Shown here piece after piece: positions 58,201 to 64,000 of a stretch of 64,000 nucleotides of DNA; position 1 is the stretch's first letter; every line of letters begins with the position of its first letter. The position numbers and the translations under genes are program-made. Under the pieces are notes generated by a model that searched no databases, was not told the origin of the DNA, and saw only the letters and a program-made list of their open reading frames with translations. This stretch comes from Paenibacillus alkalitolerans. Lineage in GTDB: Bacteria > Bacillota > Bacilli > Paenibacillales > YIM-B00363. The stretch covers positions 1 through 64,000 of the forward strand of contig NZ_JAEMXM010000008.1 of the NCBI RefSeq assembly GCF_016482785.1. Reading direction: 5' to 3'.

Positions 58201-58507
58201 GAGCAGTCAAATCACCGGCTTGTTGTATGTCATACAGACGGATCAGAACTGCGGCAATATGATGGCAAAATGTATCGAACGAGCCAAGTGCGGGACAGGT
58301 GCATTGCGCATTCGGCTTGCCGTTCGAATCAAACGCAAGGTATACCTCATGGCGGCTGGTTCCGCTCACTTCGGCTGCATATTCATCGGTTTCGGAATCG
58401 AATCGTACAAAGCCGACCTTATTCGTGCGGCATAATCGTTCGCCTTTTTGATAAGCATAGCGGCCGCACCATTGTTTCATAGATTGCTTTGTTAACCTTA
58501 TGCTCAT
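55238..58507 (-). CDS. SNF2-family DEAD-like helicase with SWIM zinc finger
   Basis: This 1089-residue protein has an N-terminal SWIM zinc finger (CTCPALGSFDTFCHH, about 69-83) and a bacterial SNF2-associated region. The SNF2 ATPase core has DDMGLGKTLQSIAFIA, LDEAQAFKNH, the FALTGTPVENRLEELWSI block and the helicase C motif SLKAGGTGLNLTGADTV...RAHRIGQ. It uses ATP to translocate on DNA; bacterial SWIM-SNF2 proteins are RapA-like. All motifs are present. It is single in its region and probably monocistronic. Confidence 0.92.
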   Translation of the reverse strand: MSIRLTKQSMKQWCGRYAYQKGERLCRTNKVGFVRFDSETDEYAAEVSGTSRHEVYLAFDSNGKPNAQCTCPALGSFDTFCHHIAAVLIRLYDIQQAGDLTAPPIPDIVQPGETPERNENIRIAERILGLFDDKPIRPIHNRTLTETRTPLEVEFILKLLNYNKNTAMFGMELKVGPKALYIVQNIPSFLDQLVRGESGSFSSRFGYDPELHSFSKENEAVLRALIDMFRDRAAYRETDRLHSVYTSAKNGARMLPLPPQAWARLLPLLTQAPKVTIMDGDFKYNGICLTDEPLPLRFEFNEASSGGYSLRVHGLEQFTVMEPYELAFLSGKLLPLPAKQCNRLAELKAILDESGTHDIPIHIGQIESFIEKVVPGLMKLGNVNIAPAIAERVTQSPLQAKLYLDRVKDRLLAAVEFQYDDVLINPLEDSRKQQGSHRILIRDLEQERRIIETIEQSPFTKTEAGYFMSDEEAEFDFLYTVVPQLEKLMKVYATSAVKLRLQKLDTLPKVSVQVSAAGEINWLEFRLNMGWIPETEIRNLVKSLEEKRRYYRLPNGSLLPLDSAELQELSTFLKDMGLRNTDITGSKVLVPLARGIHLIDHDFNALKLDKPVRRLLDNLRNPDNLDFPIPAYLTNVLRDYQKHGYQWLKTLAYYGFGGILADDMGLGKTLQSIAFIASVLPEIRQRSIPALVISPGSLVYNWRNELRKFAPEIRVLIADGSQTERAEKMQRLAEADVVITSYPLLLRDVDLYAKQSFHTLILDEAQAFKNHTTQTAQAVKSIQAGYRFALTGTPVENRLEELWSIFDVVFPALFQDRKTFGNLTRKEVSRRARPFMLRRWKSDVLQDLPDKMESIKPSELLPEQKKLYAAYLAKLQQETLKHLSVDGYHKSRIKILAGLTRLRQICCHPALFIEGYKGSSAKLEQLMEIVEECLANRKRMLIFSQFTEMLGLIGKELSGQGIPYFYLGGTTPASQRVELCSRFNDGETDIFLISLKAGGTGLNLTGADTVVLYDLWWNPAVEQQAADRAHRIGQKSVVQVIRLITQGTMEEKMYELQHKKKNLIDEVMGPDQEAMSGITEQELREILMI

Positions 58508-58597
58508 TGCCTGTTCCTTCCTAACCTTACACCTCGGATGTGATACCCTGAGTGGGTATCTCTATTTTATCAAAACTTGCGGCAAGTTTTTGAATAA

Positions 58598-59509
58598 TTA
58601 CTCTAAGATTATTTGAGTCTTGATGACCTCATGAATGCTCGCAATCCCGTCCGAACCGTGCCCTGCTGCAATTCCCCGTTCAATCAGAGTTTTAAAAAGA
58701 GACGGCACGTCTGCGCTGATTCCATTAGCCTGGCTGGTATGAATGAGATGATCGACCGCCCCCGCGTGGATTTCAAGCGTACCCTCTCCGCTCGGGTAGT
58801 GTCCTTCCTCAATCTGATGAGCGTAATCTGTCATGAGTGAAGTCACGAATGGGAGGTACGCGGTCGCCACTGCTGCGAATGTCCTTGCATCGACCTCTTT
58901 GCCAACTAATGAGACGGCGTGGAAAAAGCCGCTGAGCACTCCCCAGTTCATGCCGTACAGGGCCGTATCGTAGAGCGAAGCTAGTCCGGGGTCCTCTCCA
59001 AGGTGTGTCGCCCCACCCAGACTCTTCAGCAAAGATTGATGAGCGGTAAAGGCGGAAAGCGATCCACTGTAGAGGAAGACGGCTTCAGGTCTTCCGACAA
59101 GTCGGGTGCCGCTCATGGCTGCACCATCGAGATATTCGGCACCAACCGATGATACCCGCTTGGACATCTCACGTGCTTGTTCCGGCGTGCCTGAACTGAG
59201 GTTGACGACGACGCGACCGGAGAGAGTATCGCTGTATGGTGCGAGAATCTCGCGCACGCTATCGTAATCGGATACGCATACCACCACAAGCGGGCTCGCC
59301 GACAGCGCTTCTGCCACATCGGCGGCATGTAACGCTCCCTTGGTAATGAGGTCTTGACCTTTGCCCAGCGAACGGTTCCAGACAGTCGTCCTGCGGCCAT
59401 CCATTAAGAAAGCATTGGCCAGCGCCGAGCCCAACATTCCCAAGCCGATGACTGTCACCTCCGAGTTCTTGCCTGTCGTCAAAACTGCATCATTAACCGA
59501 TATATTCAT
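58598..59509 (-). CDS. NAD(P)-dependent oxidoreductase (6-PGDH / imine-reductase-like)
   Basis: This protein of about 304 residues has an N-terminal Rossmann motif VIGLGMLGSALANAF and the NLSSGTPEQAREM region. An all-helical C-terminal dimer domain follows, as in beta-hydroxyacid dehydrogenases and imine reductases. ATG 59509 (MMNISVNDAV, preceded by GGAG) is likely; the frame extends to 59536. The upstream region has TATAGGTACT/TATAGGTGCT direct repeats and AGTAC pairs of the type HxlR proteins bind. No HxlR gene is adjacent, as would be usual. Confidence 0.82.
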   Translation of the reverse strand: MNISVNDAVLTTGKNSEVTVIGLGMLGSALANAFLMDGRRTTVWNRSLGKGQDLITKGALHAADVAEALSASPLVVVCVSDYDSVREILAPYSDTLSGRVVVNLSSGTPEQAREMSKRVSSVGAEYLDGAAMSGTRLVGRPEAVFLYSGSLSAFTAHQSLLKSLGGATHLGEDPGLASLYDTALYGMNWGVLSGFFHAVSLVGKEVDARTFAAVATAYLPFVTSLMTDYAHQIEEGHYPSGEGTLEIHAGAVDHLIHTSQANGISADVPSLFKTLIERGIAAGHGSDGIASIHEVIKTQIILE

Positions 59510-59589
59510 CATTGCTTCTCCTTGAGTTACGTTCATTTCTCTCCACTCCTTTTGTATTTAAGCCACCATGTTAAATACTGGTATAGGGG

Positions 59590-59712
59590 TATTATGTAAG
59601 ATATAATGGATAAAGGGAAGTACGCACTTTATTGTAATATTAGCACCTATAAGTACTGTAGGAACCGAAAAGTACCTATAAATAACTTGGTGTAAACTTT
59701 TTTCGTTTGACA
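59590..59712. promoter_or_regulatory. Divergent intergenic region with HxlR-type operators
   Basis: AGTAC-TGTAGGAACCGAAA-AGTAC and two ACCTATAA copies (about 59645 and 59673) form repeated half-sites. They probably control the oxidoreductase leftward. For the rightward gene TTGACA (59707-59712) is a perfect -35 without a clear -10, so its promoter is uncertain. Confidence 0.5.
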
Positions 59713-59744
59713 TTTCGTTGGCACTACTAAGGAGATATGCAGGC

Positions 59745-60692
59745 ATGTTTGAAATAGAGGATTATCGGGATGAGTTGGAGCTCATCTTTGCGGAAGCATT
59801 GGAGGAAATTGCCGCACTGCCTGCAGGTTTGAGCGAGAGGGGGCAGGAGTTACTGGCGCTTAGCCATCCGTTGTATAACGGGGGACGAGCCAATGTGATC
59901 AGCTACCTTCTTCCTTACTGGTTACGGGAACAGACACACGGCCCGATCGAGCTTTACCGCGATATAGCGGTCGGTAATATCCATGCGATGCTCCACTTTT
60001 TTCTGCTGGACGATGCGATGGACGGAAGTGGAGAGAACCCTGACGGAGTCCGCGGCTCATTGGCGCTTAGTCAGTTACTGGATGAGCTGTTCAAGCAGCG
60101 TTACCGCCGCCATTTTCCGCATGATTCCACGCTGTGGAACTGCTACCGCAAATATTTGGGGGAGTGGGCGTCTGCAGTATATTCAGAATCGGCAAAACCG
60201 ATGAATCCAAGTGATTCCGGACAGTTGGCCCGTAAAGCGGCTCCCGTTAAAATATGCGCCACCGGCATGATGCTTCATGCGGGGCGGCCGGATCGAATCC
60301 CCGATGTGGAGGAAGCCGTCGACTTGGCGCTTGCGGTGCTCCAACTGTCCGATGATTGGGCGGATTGGCGGGACGATCTGCCTGTATCCAATTGCAACGC
60401 ATTCCTGTCGATCGTGCGGGATCTGCTTAGCCTGCGTAACGAGGAGGTATTGGACGAACGCTCTGTCAGAAGGGCGATATACAACCGCCATGCCGTGGAC
60501 CGTCTCGCAGAGATTGCCGAGAGCTATGTCGGGCGACTGAGACGGATTCCCAACACACCGGATCGTCTCATTGCGTTTGCCTATGCAATCGCACAAAGTA
60601 TTCGGAAAAACGCCCTGCAAGTAGACGAATCGACTCAAAAATTAGCTCTAGAGGGCGGATTTTCTAATATTTTGTCGAAATCGAGAAAATAA
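59745..60692 (+). CDS. ComQ-like class I isoprenoid synthase-fold protein
   Basis: This 315-residue all-helical protein carries both Asp-rich motifs of the class I isoprenoid synthase fold: DDAMD at about 89-93 (HFFLLDDAMD) and DDWADWRDD at about 203-211 (LQLSDDWADWRDD). It may prenylate a substrate or make a terpenoid. ATG 59745 has AAGGAG about ten bases upstream. Length and motifs resemble ComQ, which farnesylates or geranylates the Trp of the ComX pheromone. It lies 72 bp upstream of a precursor peptide gene in the same direction. The function is inferred. Confidence 0.75.
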   Translation: MFEIEDYRDELELIFAEALEEIAALPAGLSERGQELLALSHPLYNGGRANVISYLLPYWLREQTHGPIELYRDIAVGNIHAMLHFFLLDDAMDGSGENPDGVRGSLALSQLLDELFKQRYRRHFPHDSTLWNCYRKYLGEWASAVYSESAKPMNPSDSGQLARKAAPVKICATGMMLHAGRPDRIPDVEEAVDLALAVLQLSDDWADWRDDLPVSNCNAFLSIVRDLLSLRNEEVLDERSVRRAIYNRHAVDRLAEIAESYVGRLRRIPNTPDRLIAFAYAIAQSIRKNALQVDESTQKLALEGGFSNILSKSRK

Positions 60693-60764
60693 TAGGACAA
60701 TTTTACCATACCAATGATATGATAAAAGGGCTAGTCCATTCTACTAATGAAGGGTTGTAGTCCT

Positions 60765-61013
60765 ATGTCCATGGAAACATTGAAAGTGAAGATTATTAAG
60801 AAGGCTTGGGAAGATCCGGAATTTAAGGCGCAGCTGCTGGCTGATCCCAAAAGCGCGCTTCAAGCGTCGTTCGGCATGAAGATTCCACAGGAAATCGAAC
60901 TCATAACAGTAGAAGAAACTCCATCCCGGTATTACTTGGTCATTCCGCCCAATCCGGCTGATCTGGACAGTGAAGACGGCGGGATGAGCAGCACTGAGTA
61001 CGTTTGGAGTTAA
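60765..61013 (+). CDS. NHLP-leader RiPP precursor peptide
   Basis: This 82-residue precursor has a nitrile-hydratase-like leader (KKAWEDPEFKAQLLADPKSA, then FGMKIPQEIELITVEETP and YYLVIPPNP, residues about 8-64), matching the NHLP pattern. A Gly-Gly at 72-73 (SEDGG) precedes the nine-residue tail MSSTEYVWS with Trp81 next to last. Cleavage after Gly-Gly is typical of NHLP precursors. No PCAT transporter or classic maturase is nearby; the ComQ-like gene upstream is the only candidate modifier. ATG 60765 is favoured (AAGGG ten bases upstream). It overlaps the kinase gene's 3' end by four bases. Confidence 0.8.
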   Translation: MSMETLKVKIIKKAWEDPEFKAQLLADPKSALQASFGMKIPQEIELITVEETPSRYYLVIPPNPADLDSEDGGMSSTEYVWS

Positions 61014-62899
61014 TCTTGATGAATCAGAGGGAATCGGACGATCGCTTCGGTTCCTTTTCCTTTCATACTGCGAAATTCAAGCGTTCCCTTCATCACTTCA
61101 ATGATTCGGAAAGTGACCATAAGTCCGAGACCCGTTCCTTTGGTCTTCGTGGAAAAGTATGGCTCGCCAAGTTTGACGATTTGTTCCTCATCCATTCCTT
61201 GCCCGTTATCCGAAATTCGAATTACAATCGTGGACTTCTCCGCAAAAGCTTCAATCTCGATTTTTCCATTGTCTTGAAAGGATTCGATGCTGTTCTTAAT
61301 CATATTGATGAATGCTTGTTTGAATTTGGACGGGTTACCGAAAATCGTGAGATGATCGGGTACGTTTACGTTCAGGGTTCCCCCGTGCATCGCGGCCAAA
61401 GGGCGCATGATCGTCTCTATATTGCACAATTCTTGCTTTACATCCATCGCAACAACGGTCTCCTGCTCGGGCTTAGCGAATGTTAGAAAATCCGAAATGA
61501 TTGCAGCGGCCCGATCCAACTCGCTGATGGCCATGGAGTAAAGGGATTTCCTTTCCTCGTTCGCATTCCTGGAGAGCAGCTGCAAGAACCCTCTTGTGAC
61601 CTGCAACGGATTCCTGACTTCATGGGCAATTGAGGCGGCAAGGTCGCTGATGATCTTCATTCTTTCCGTCCTTTGCAGCTGATGGTTGTACAACTCCAGT
61701 TCTTTAGAATAGGAAAGCAGTTTGGAATAATCGGCTGATATTCTTCGACTTAAAATCATAACGAGGCAAACGATCAGGAACACGATGCCGAACTTCCACA
61801 AGAACAACACATACGGGCGATTGCTGGTATAGAAAATAATAAGATCGGCGACACCCGAAAGAGCGAGTCCGATGAGCCCTGTCGATAATATGATGGAATT
61901 TCGGTTTCCCCGATATGCATTGCGAAAGGCAAGGACAATGGTTATAAGCAGTTGAAGCAAGATTAGAGGCCCCGGAATCCAGAAGCTAATGAGTCTGTAA
62001 TAAAAGTAGAACGGCTCGCCGATCCATTGATACGCGAACATGACGAGAAAACTAAGGGTATAATACCAGGACAGCCATATTGCGAACTTCTTCAATAACA
62101 GATAGGTTTCCTCGAATATATGGATTACAAAATAAAAGAGCGACGGAAACAAGACGAACATCGAAGTATCGAACAAAAACAGCAGCTGATGTCCGTACTC
62201 GGGGAAATAAAAATAAGGCATGGAAGAGTAAGCGGCGATCAGCGTGCCTGTCGAAAGGACAAACAGGCTGAGGGACGTGGCTAGCCTTCTCTGTTTCCAA
62301 AGAAAGAATCCCGAACACACGAGCATCATTATGCCTAAAAATGCAATACCGGCGCCGAGCAGAAGGCTCGGCAGCTCCTTGCGAACATTCAAGGAAGATA
62401 AACCGTCGAATTCGCCGATTTGAATAGCGCTGCTTATCCCTGCACGTTCTTTCGATTCAATGCGGATGTATATATCGCTGGAAACCGGCTTAGCTGTAAG
62501 CGGGATCAGTACGATGTTTCGTTCGAAATCATAATCGTGCGAGGAGCGAAAAATCGCTTCTGAGTCTTCGTATACGGTGATGTCGAGTCCGTACAACCGC
62601 TCTATGTACAATCCCGGGTGCATCAAACGGGAGGTTGGCGGTACGATAATATGCACCCATGCGCCGGTAACCCCGTCCGGGATCGTTGTGAGGGGCTCGT
62701 TAACGGTGGCGGAATGCCAAGATCCATTCGAGGGCGGAATTTGGTTTATCGGTTCCGGCCCTTTGATCCATTGTATATTCCAATCTGTAATGCGAATCTC
62801 GGAAACTTCAGTATTCGGGGTATTTGGGCCTATGGACAAAATGGCAAGCACGATGCCGCAAATCAATACTAGAATCACCGTTAGTCGGAACGTTTGCAT
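61010..62899 (-). CDS. Multi-TM sensor histidine kinase
   Basis: This 629-residue kinase has an N-terminal transmembrane helix (about 7-23) and an extracytoplasmic beta-rich domain (about 30-175). Roughly seven transmembrane segments follow (about 178-383). HisKA has the phospho-His at about 426 (ASIAHEVRNPLQVTRGFLQLL) and the HATPase has NMIKNSIES, DNGQGMDEE and TKTKGTGLGLMV. The kinase core resembles sporulation-type kinases (Kin). No response regulator is adjacent. Its gene converges on the precursor gene, so it may be the receptor, like ComP. Confidence 0.88.
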   Translation of the reverse strand: MQTFRLTVILVLICGIVLAILSIGPNTPNTEVSEIRITDWNIQWIKGPEPINQIPPSNGSWHSATVNEPLTTIPDGVTGAWVHIIVPPTSRLMHPGLYIERLYGLDITVYEDSEAIFRSSHDYDFERNIVLIPLTAKPVSSDIYIRIESKERAGISSAIQIGEFDGLSSLNVRKELPSLLLGAGIAFLGIMMLVCSGFFLWKQRRLATSLSLFVLSTGTLIAAYSSMPYFYFPEYGHQLLFLFDTSMFVLFPSLFYFVIHIFEETYLLLKKFAIWLSWYYTLSFLVMFAYQWIGEPFYFYYRLISFWIPGPLILLQLLITIVLAFRNAYRGNRNSIILSTGLIGLALSGVADLIIFYTSNRPYVLFLWKFGIVFLIVCLVMILSRRISADYSKLLSYSKELELYNHQLQRTERMKIISDLAASIAHEVRNPLQVTRGFLQLLSRNANEERKSLYSMAISELDRAAAIISDFLTFAKPEQETVVAMDVKQELCNIETIMRPLAAMHGGTLNVNVPDHLTIFGNPSKFKQAFINMIKNSIESFQDNGKIEIEAFAEKSTIVIRISDNGQGMDEEQIVKLGEPYFSTKTKGTGLGLMVTFRIIEVMKGTLEFRSMKGKGTEAIVRFPLIHQD

Positions 62900-63029
62900 T
62901 TTACACCTCGATGATTTAGCGAGCTATAAAACAATTATTTCGACATAATTCGAAACAATCCTGTAAAAAATGACAAATTTTTTACCTTTCGGTGAGGCAA
63001 ACCGAATCATAGGTACGGGAAAAAGATAA

Positions 63030-63056
63030 AGGCCATCCGGCAAAGGATGGCCATCC
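63030..63056 (-). terminator. Terminator of merR-type gene
   Basis: GGCCATCC-TTTGCC-GGATGGCC on the minus strand is followed by TTTATCTTTTT. Confidence 0.85.
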
Positions 63057-63144
63057 TGTACGATCGCGTCGACAGTGACGGAACAATTAAGCAATTTTGT
63101 TTCCGAAGGAATGATCAGCAATAGATGCGGCAAACTTGTAATCG

Positions 63145-63543
63145 TCATCGTTCATCCTCACCCGATTCCCACTGATTCCGGTTTGCTTTCATGAAATCGA
63201 TTTGCTTCTCCAAATGTAATTGAGCATCAGCCAGCGCCTTTCTTTGTTTGATAATTTCCTTCAGTTTCGTTTCATATATTTGCAGCAACTCTTCGCAATA
63301 CTCGCTTTCTTTGTCTTTGACTTGAACTTCAGGATATTCGCAATACAAAATGCCCTTTATCTGATCCGTTGTTAAACCTAATCCTAGATACAGCCGGATC
63401 GTATTAATCGTCTCAACGATCGAATCGTCAAACTCGCGATAATTATTGGCAAGGCGGGAAACCTTTATTAATCCCTTCTTCTCATAATGGCGTATCGAAC
63501 GGATGCTTACACCGGTTAATTGAGCTAATTCACTAATCTTCAA
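63145..63543 (-). CDS. MerR-family transcriptional regulator
   Basis: This 132-residue MerR protein has the N-terminal winged helix-turn-helix MKISELAQLTGVSIRSIRHYEKKGLIKVSR, then a coiled-coil dimerisation helix (about 75-115). It has few cysteines, so it is more likely an organic-ligand or stress sensor than a metal sensor. Its likely target is the downstream NAD(P)-binding gene or an unseen gene. A terminator follows on the minus strand. Confidence 0.88.
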   Translation of the reverse strand: MKISELAQLTGVSIRSIRHYEKKGLIKVSRLANNYREFDDSIVETINTIRLYLGLGLTTDQIKGILYCEYPEVQVKDKESEYCEELLQIYETKLKEIIKQRKALADAQLHLEKQIDFMKANRNQWESGEDER

Positions 63544-63619
63544 TGAAATTGACCCCTTTGAACTTGGTTAATCAAGGTTTTTTTCTAAAGTATGACATAA
63601 GCGTTTATGTCGCTACAAC

Positions 63620-63654
63620 AAAAAAGCACCCTCATGATGGAAGAGTGCTTTTGG
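63620..63654 (-). terminator. Terminator of NmrA-like gene
   Basis: AAAAGCACTC pairs with GGGTGCTTTT on the minus strand, followed by T residues. Confidence 0.82.
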
Positions 63655-63668
63655 ATTTAATTCAGCCT

Positions 63669-64000
63669 TTAGCTAAAGTCTTGTAAATGATCAGCAACCC
63701 ATTGCGCGTAGGTTCGTGCTCGTTGGCCGGTAACTTCTTGAACGGTCGGAACGACCGTGTACGCTTCTTTAGGAAGATTCTCATGCCACTTGAGAACGTA
63801 CTCAATCATGTCTTCGGATACGCCCAATTTCTTCAGCCGTTCGCGAGCTTGTTCTTTCGTAAGTTCGATAAATCGAACATCCCGGCCAAGCGCCTCGCCG
63901 ATAATGCGGACTTTAGCGCGTGGAGTAAGCGCTTCAGGACCCGTTAAGATGTACGTTTTTCCGGCGTGGCCATCCTTCGACAGAGCGGTTGCCGCGACTG
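63669..64000 (-). CDS. NmrA-like NAD(P)H-binding protein (partial, 5' end beyond window)
   Basis: The C-terminal ~110 residues are visible and run off the right edge. GHAGKTYILTGPEALTPRAK and IIGEALGRDVRFIELTKEQ are typical of NmrA/SDR atypical reductases (YtfG/QorB-like). TAA lies at 63669-63671. The Rossmann N-terminus is outside the window, so cofactor and substrate cannot be judged. It is probably regulated by the neighbouring MerR. Confidence 0.8.
   Translation of the reverse strand, partial: VAATALSKDGHAGKTYILTGPEALTPRAKVRIIGEALGRDVRFIELTKEQARERLKKLGVSEDMIEYVLKWHENLPKEAYTVVPTVQEVTGQRARTYAQWVADHLQDFS

Noticed and set aside
62924-63148. 74-residue ORF overlapping the merR stop
   Set aside because: A strong terminator for merR (63030-63056) lies inside it and no family is recognisable.
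50785-64000. Full SCC element downstream of rlmH
   Set aside because: No ccr recombinase and no second att copy are visible, so only a resemblance of the insertion site can be claimed.

Overview
The window is the replication-origin region of a low- to mid-GC, spore-forming Firmicute, most likely a member of the Paenibacillaceae (Paenibacillus/Cohnella type). Evidence: the gene order gyrA-gyrB-remB-recF-yaaA-dnaN-dnaA / rpmH-rnpA-yidC-jag-mnmE-mnmG-rsmG-noc-parA-parB, the Bacillus-type oriC, the spore gene yyaC, strong AGGAGG ribosome-binding sites with many TTG/GTG starts, and an HD-GYP gene plus an rRNA leader directly after gyrA. No 16S sequence is present to confirm the genus.

Layout. 1-11.4 kb (minus strand): rRNA leader/promoter at the left edge, an HD-GYP protein, gyrA, a MarR regulator with a decayed sigZ remnant, gyrB, remB, recF, yaaA, dnaN, dnaA. 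9.9-11.9 kb: bipartite oriC with DnaA boxes on both sides of dnaA and a DnaA-trio unwinding element between dnaA and dnaN. 11.9-26 kb (plus strand): rpmH to parB with two parS sites, then a class V aminotransferase, yyaC (minus strand) and small conserved genes. 26-28 kb: tRNA-Ser(CGA), a tRNA-like folded repeat, a probable phage-gene remnant and very small ORFs. 28-50.8 kb: rpsF-ssb-rpsR, an ECF sigma/anti-sigma pair, an antiporter, yybS-gdpP-rplI-dnaB-purA, an M23 peptidase, the walRKHIJ-htrA cluster and rlmH. 50.8-64 kb: accessory genes.

Two accessory modules stand out. (1) At 59.7-62.9 kb a ComQ-like class I isoprenoid-synthase-fold protein (both Asp-rich motifs intact) is followed by a small precursor with a nitrile-hydratase-like (NHLP) leader. 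The precursor has a Gly-Gly and ends in a nine-residue tail with a penultimate Trp. A multi-TM sensor histidine kinase is convergent to it. This resembles the logic of ComQXP quorum sensing built from an NHLP-type RiPP precursor, and I regard it as the best candidate for an undescribed system. (2) At 51.1-53.9 kb a visibly AT-rich, tightly packed three-gene operon (sce7726-type PD-(D/E)XK nuclease, sce7725-type protein, zinc-ribbon plus RES-domain protein) sits immediately downstream of rlmH. The 3' end of rlmH is the classic SCC attachment site, so this is a plausible defence or toxin cassette.

A third unexplained layer is a dispersed family of 64-bp imperfect palindromes. It occurs in five intergenic regions between 4 and 22 kb around oriC, twice organised into 111-bp-period arrays. 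A separate array of about eleven 52-bp hairpin-bearing units lies downstream of purA, flanked by a direct repeat of about 50 bp.
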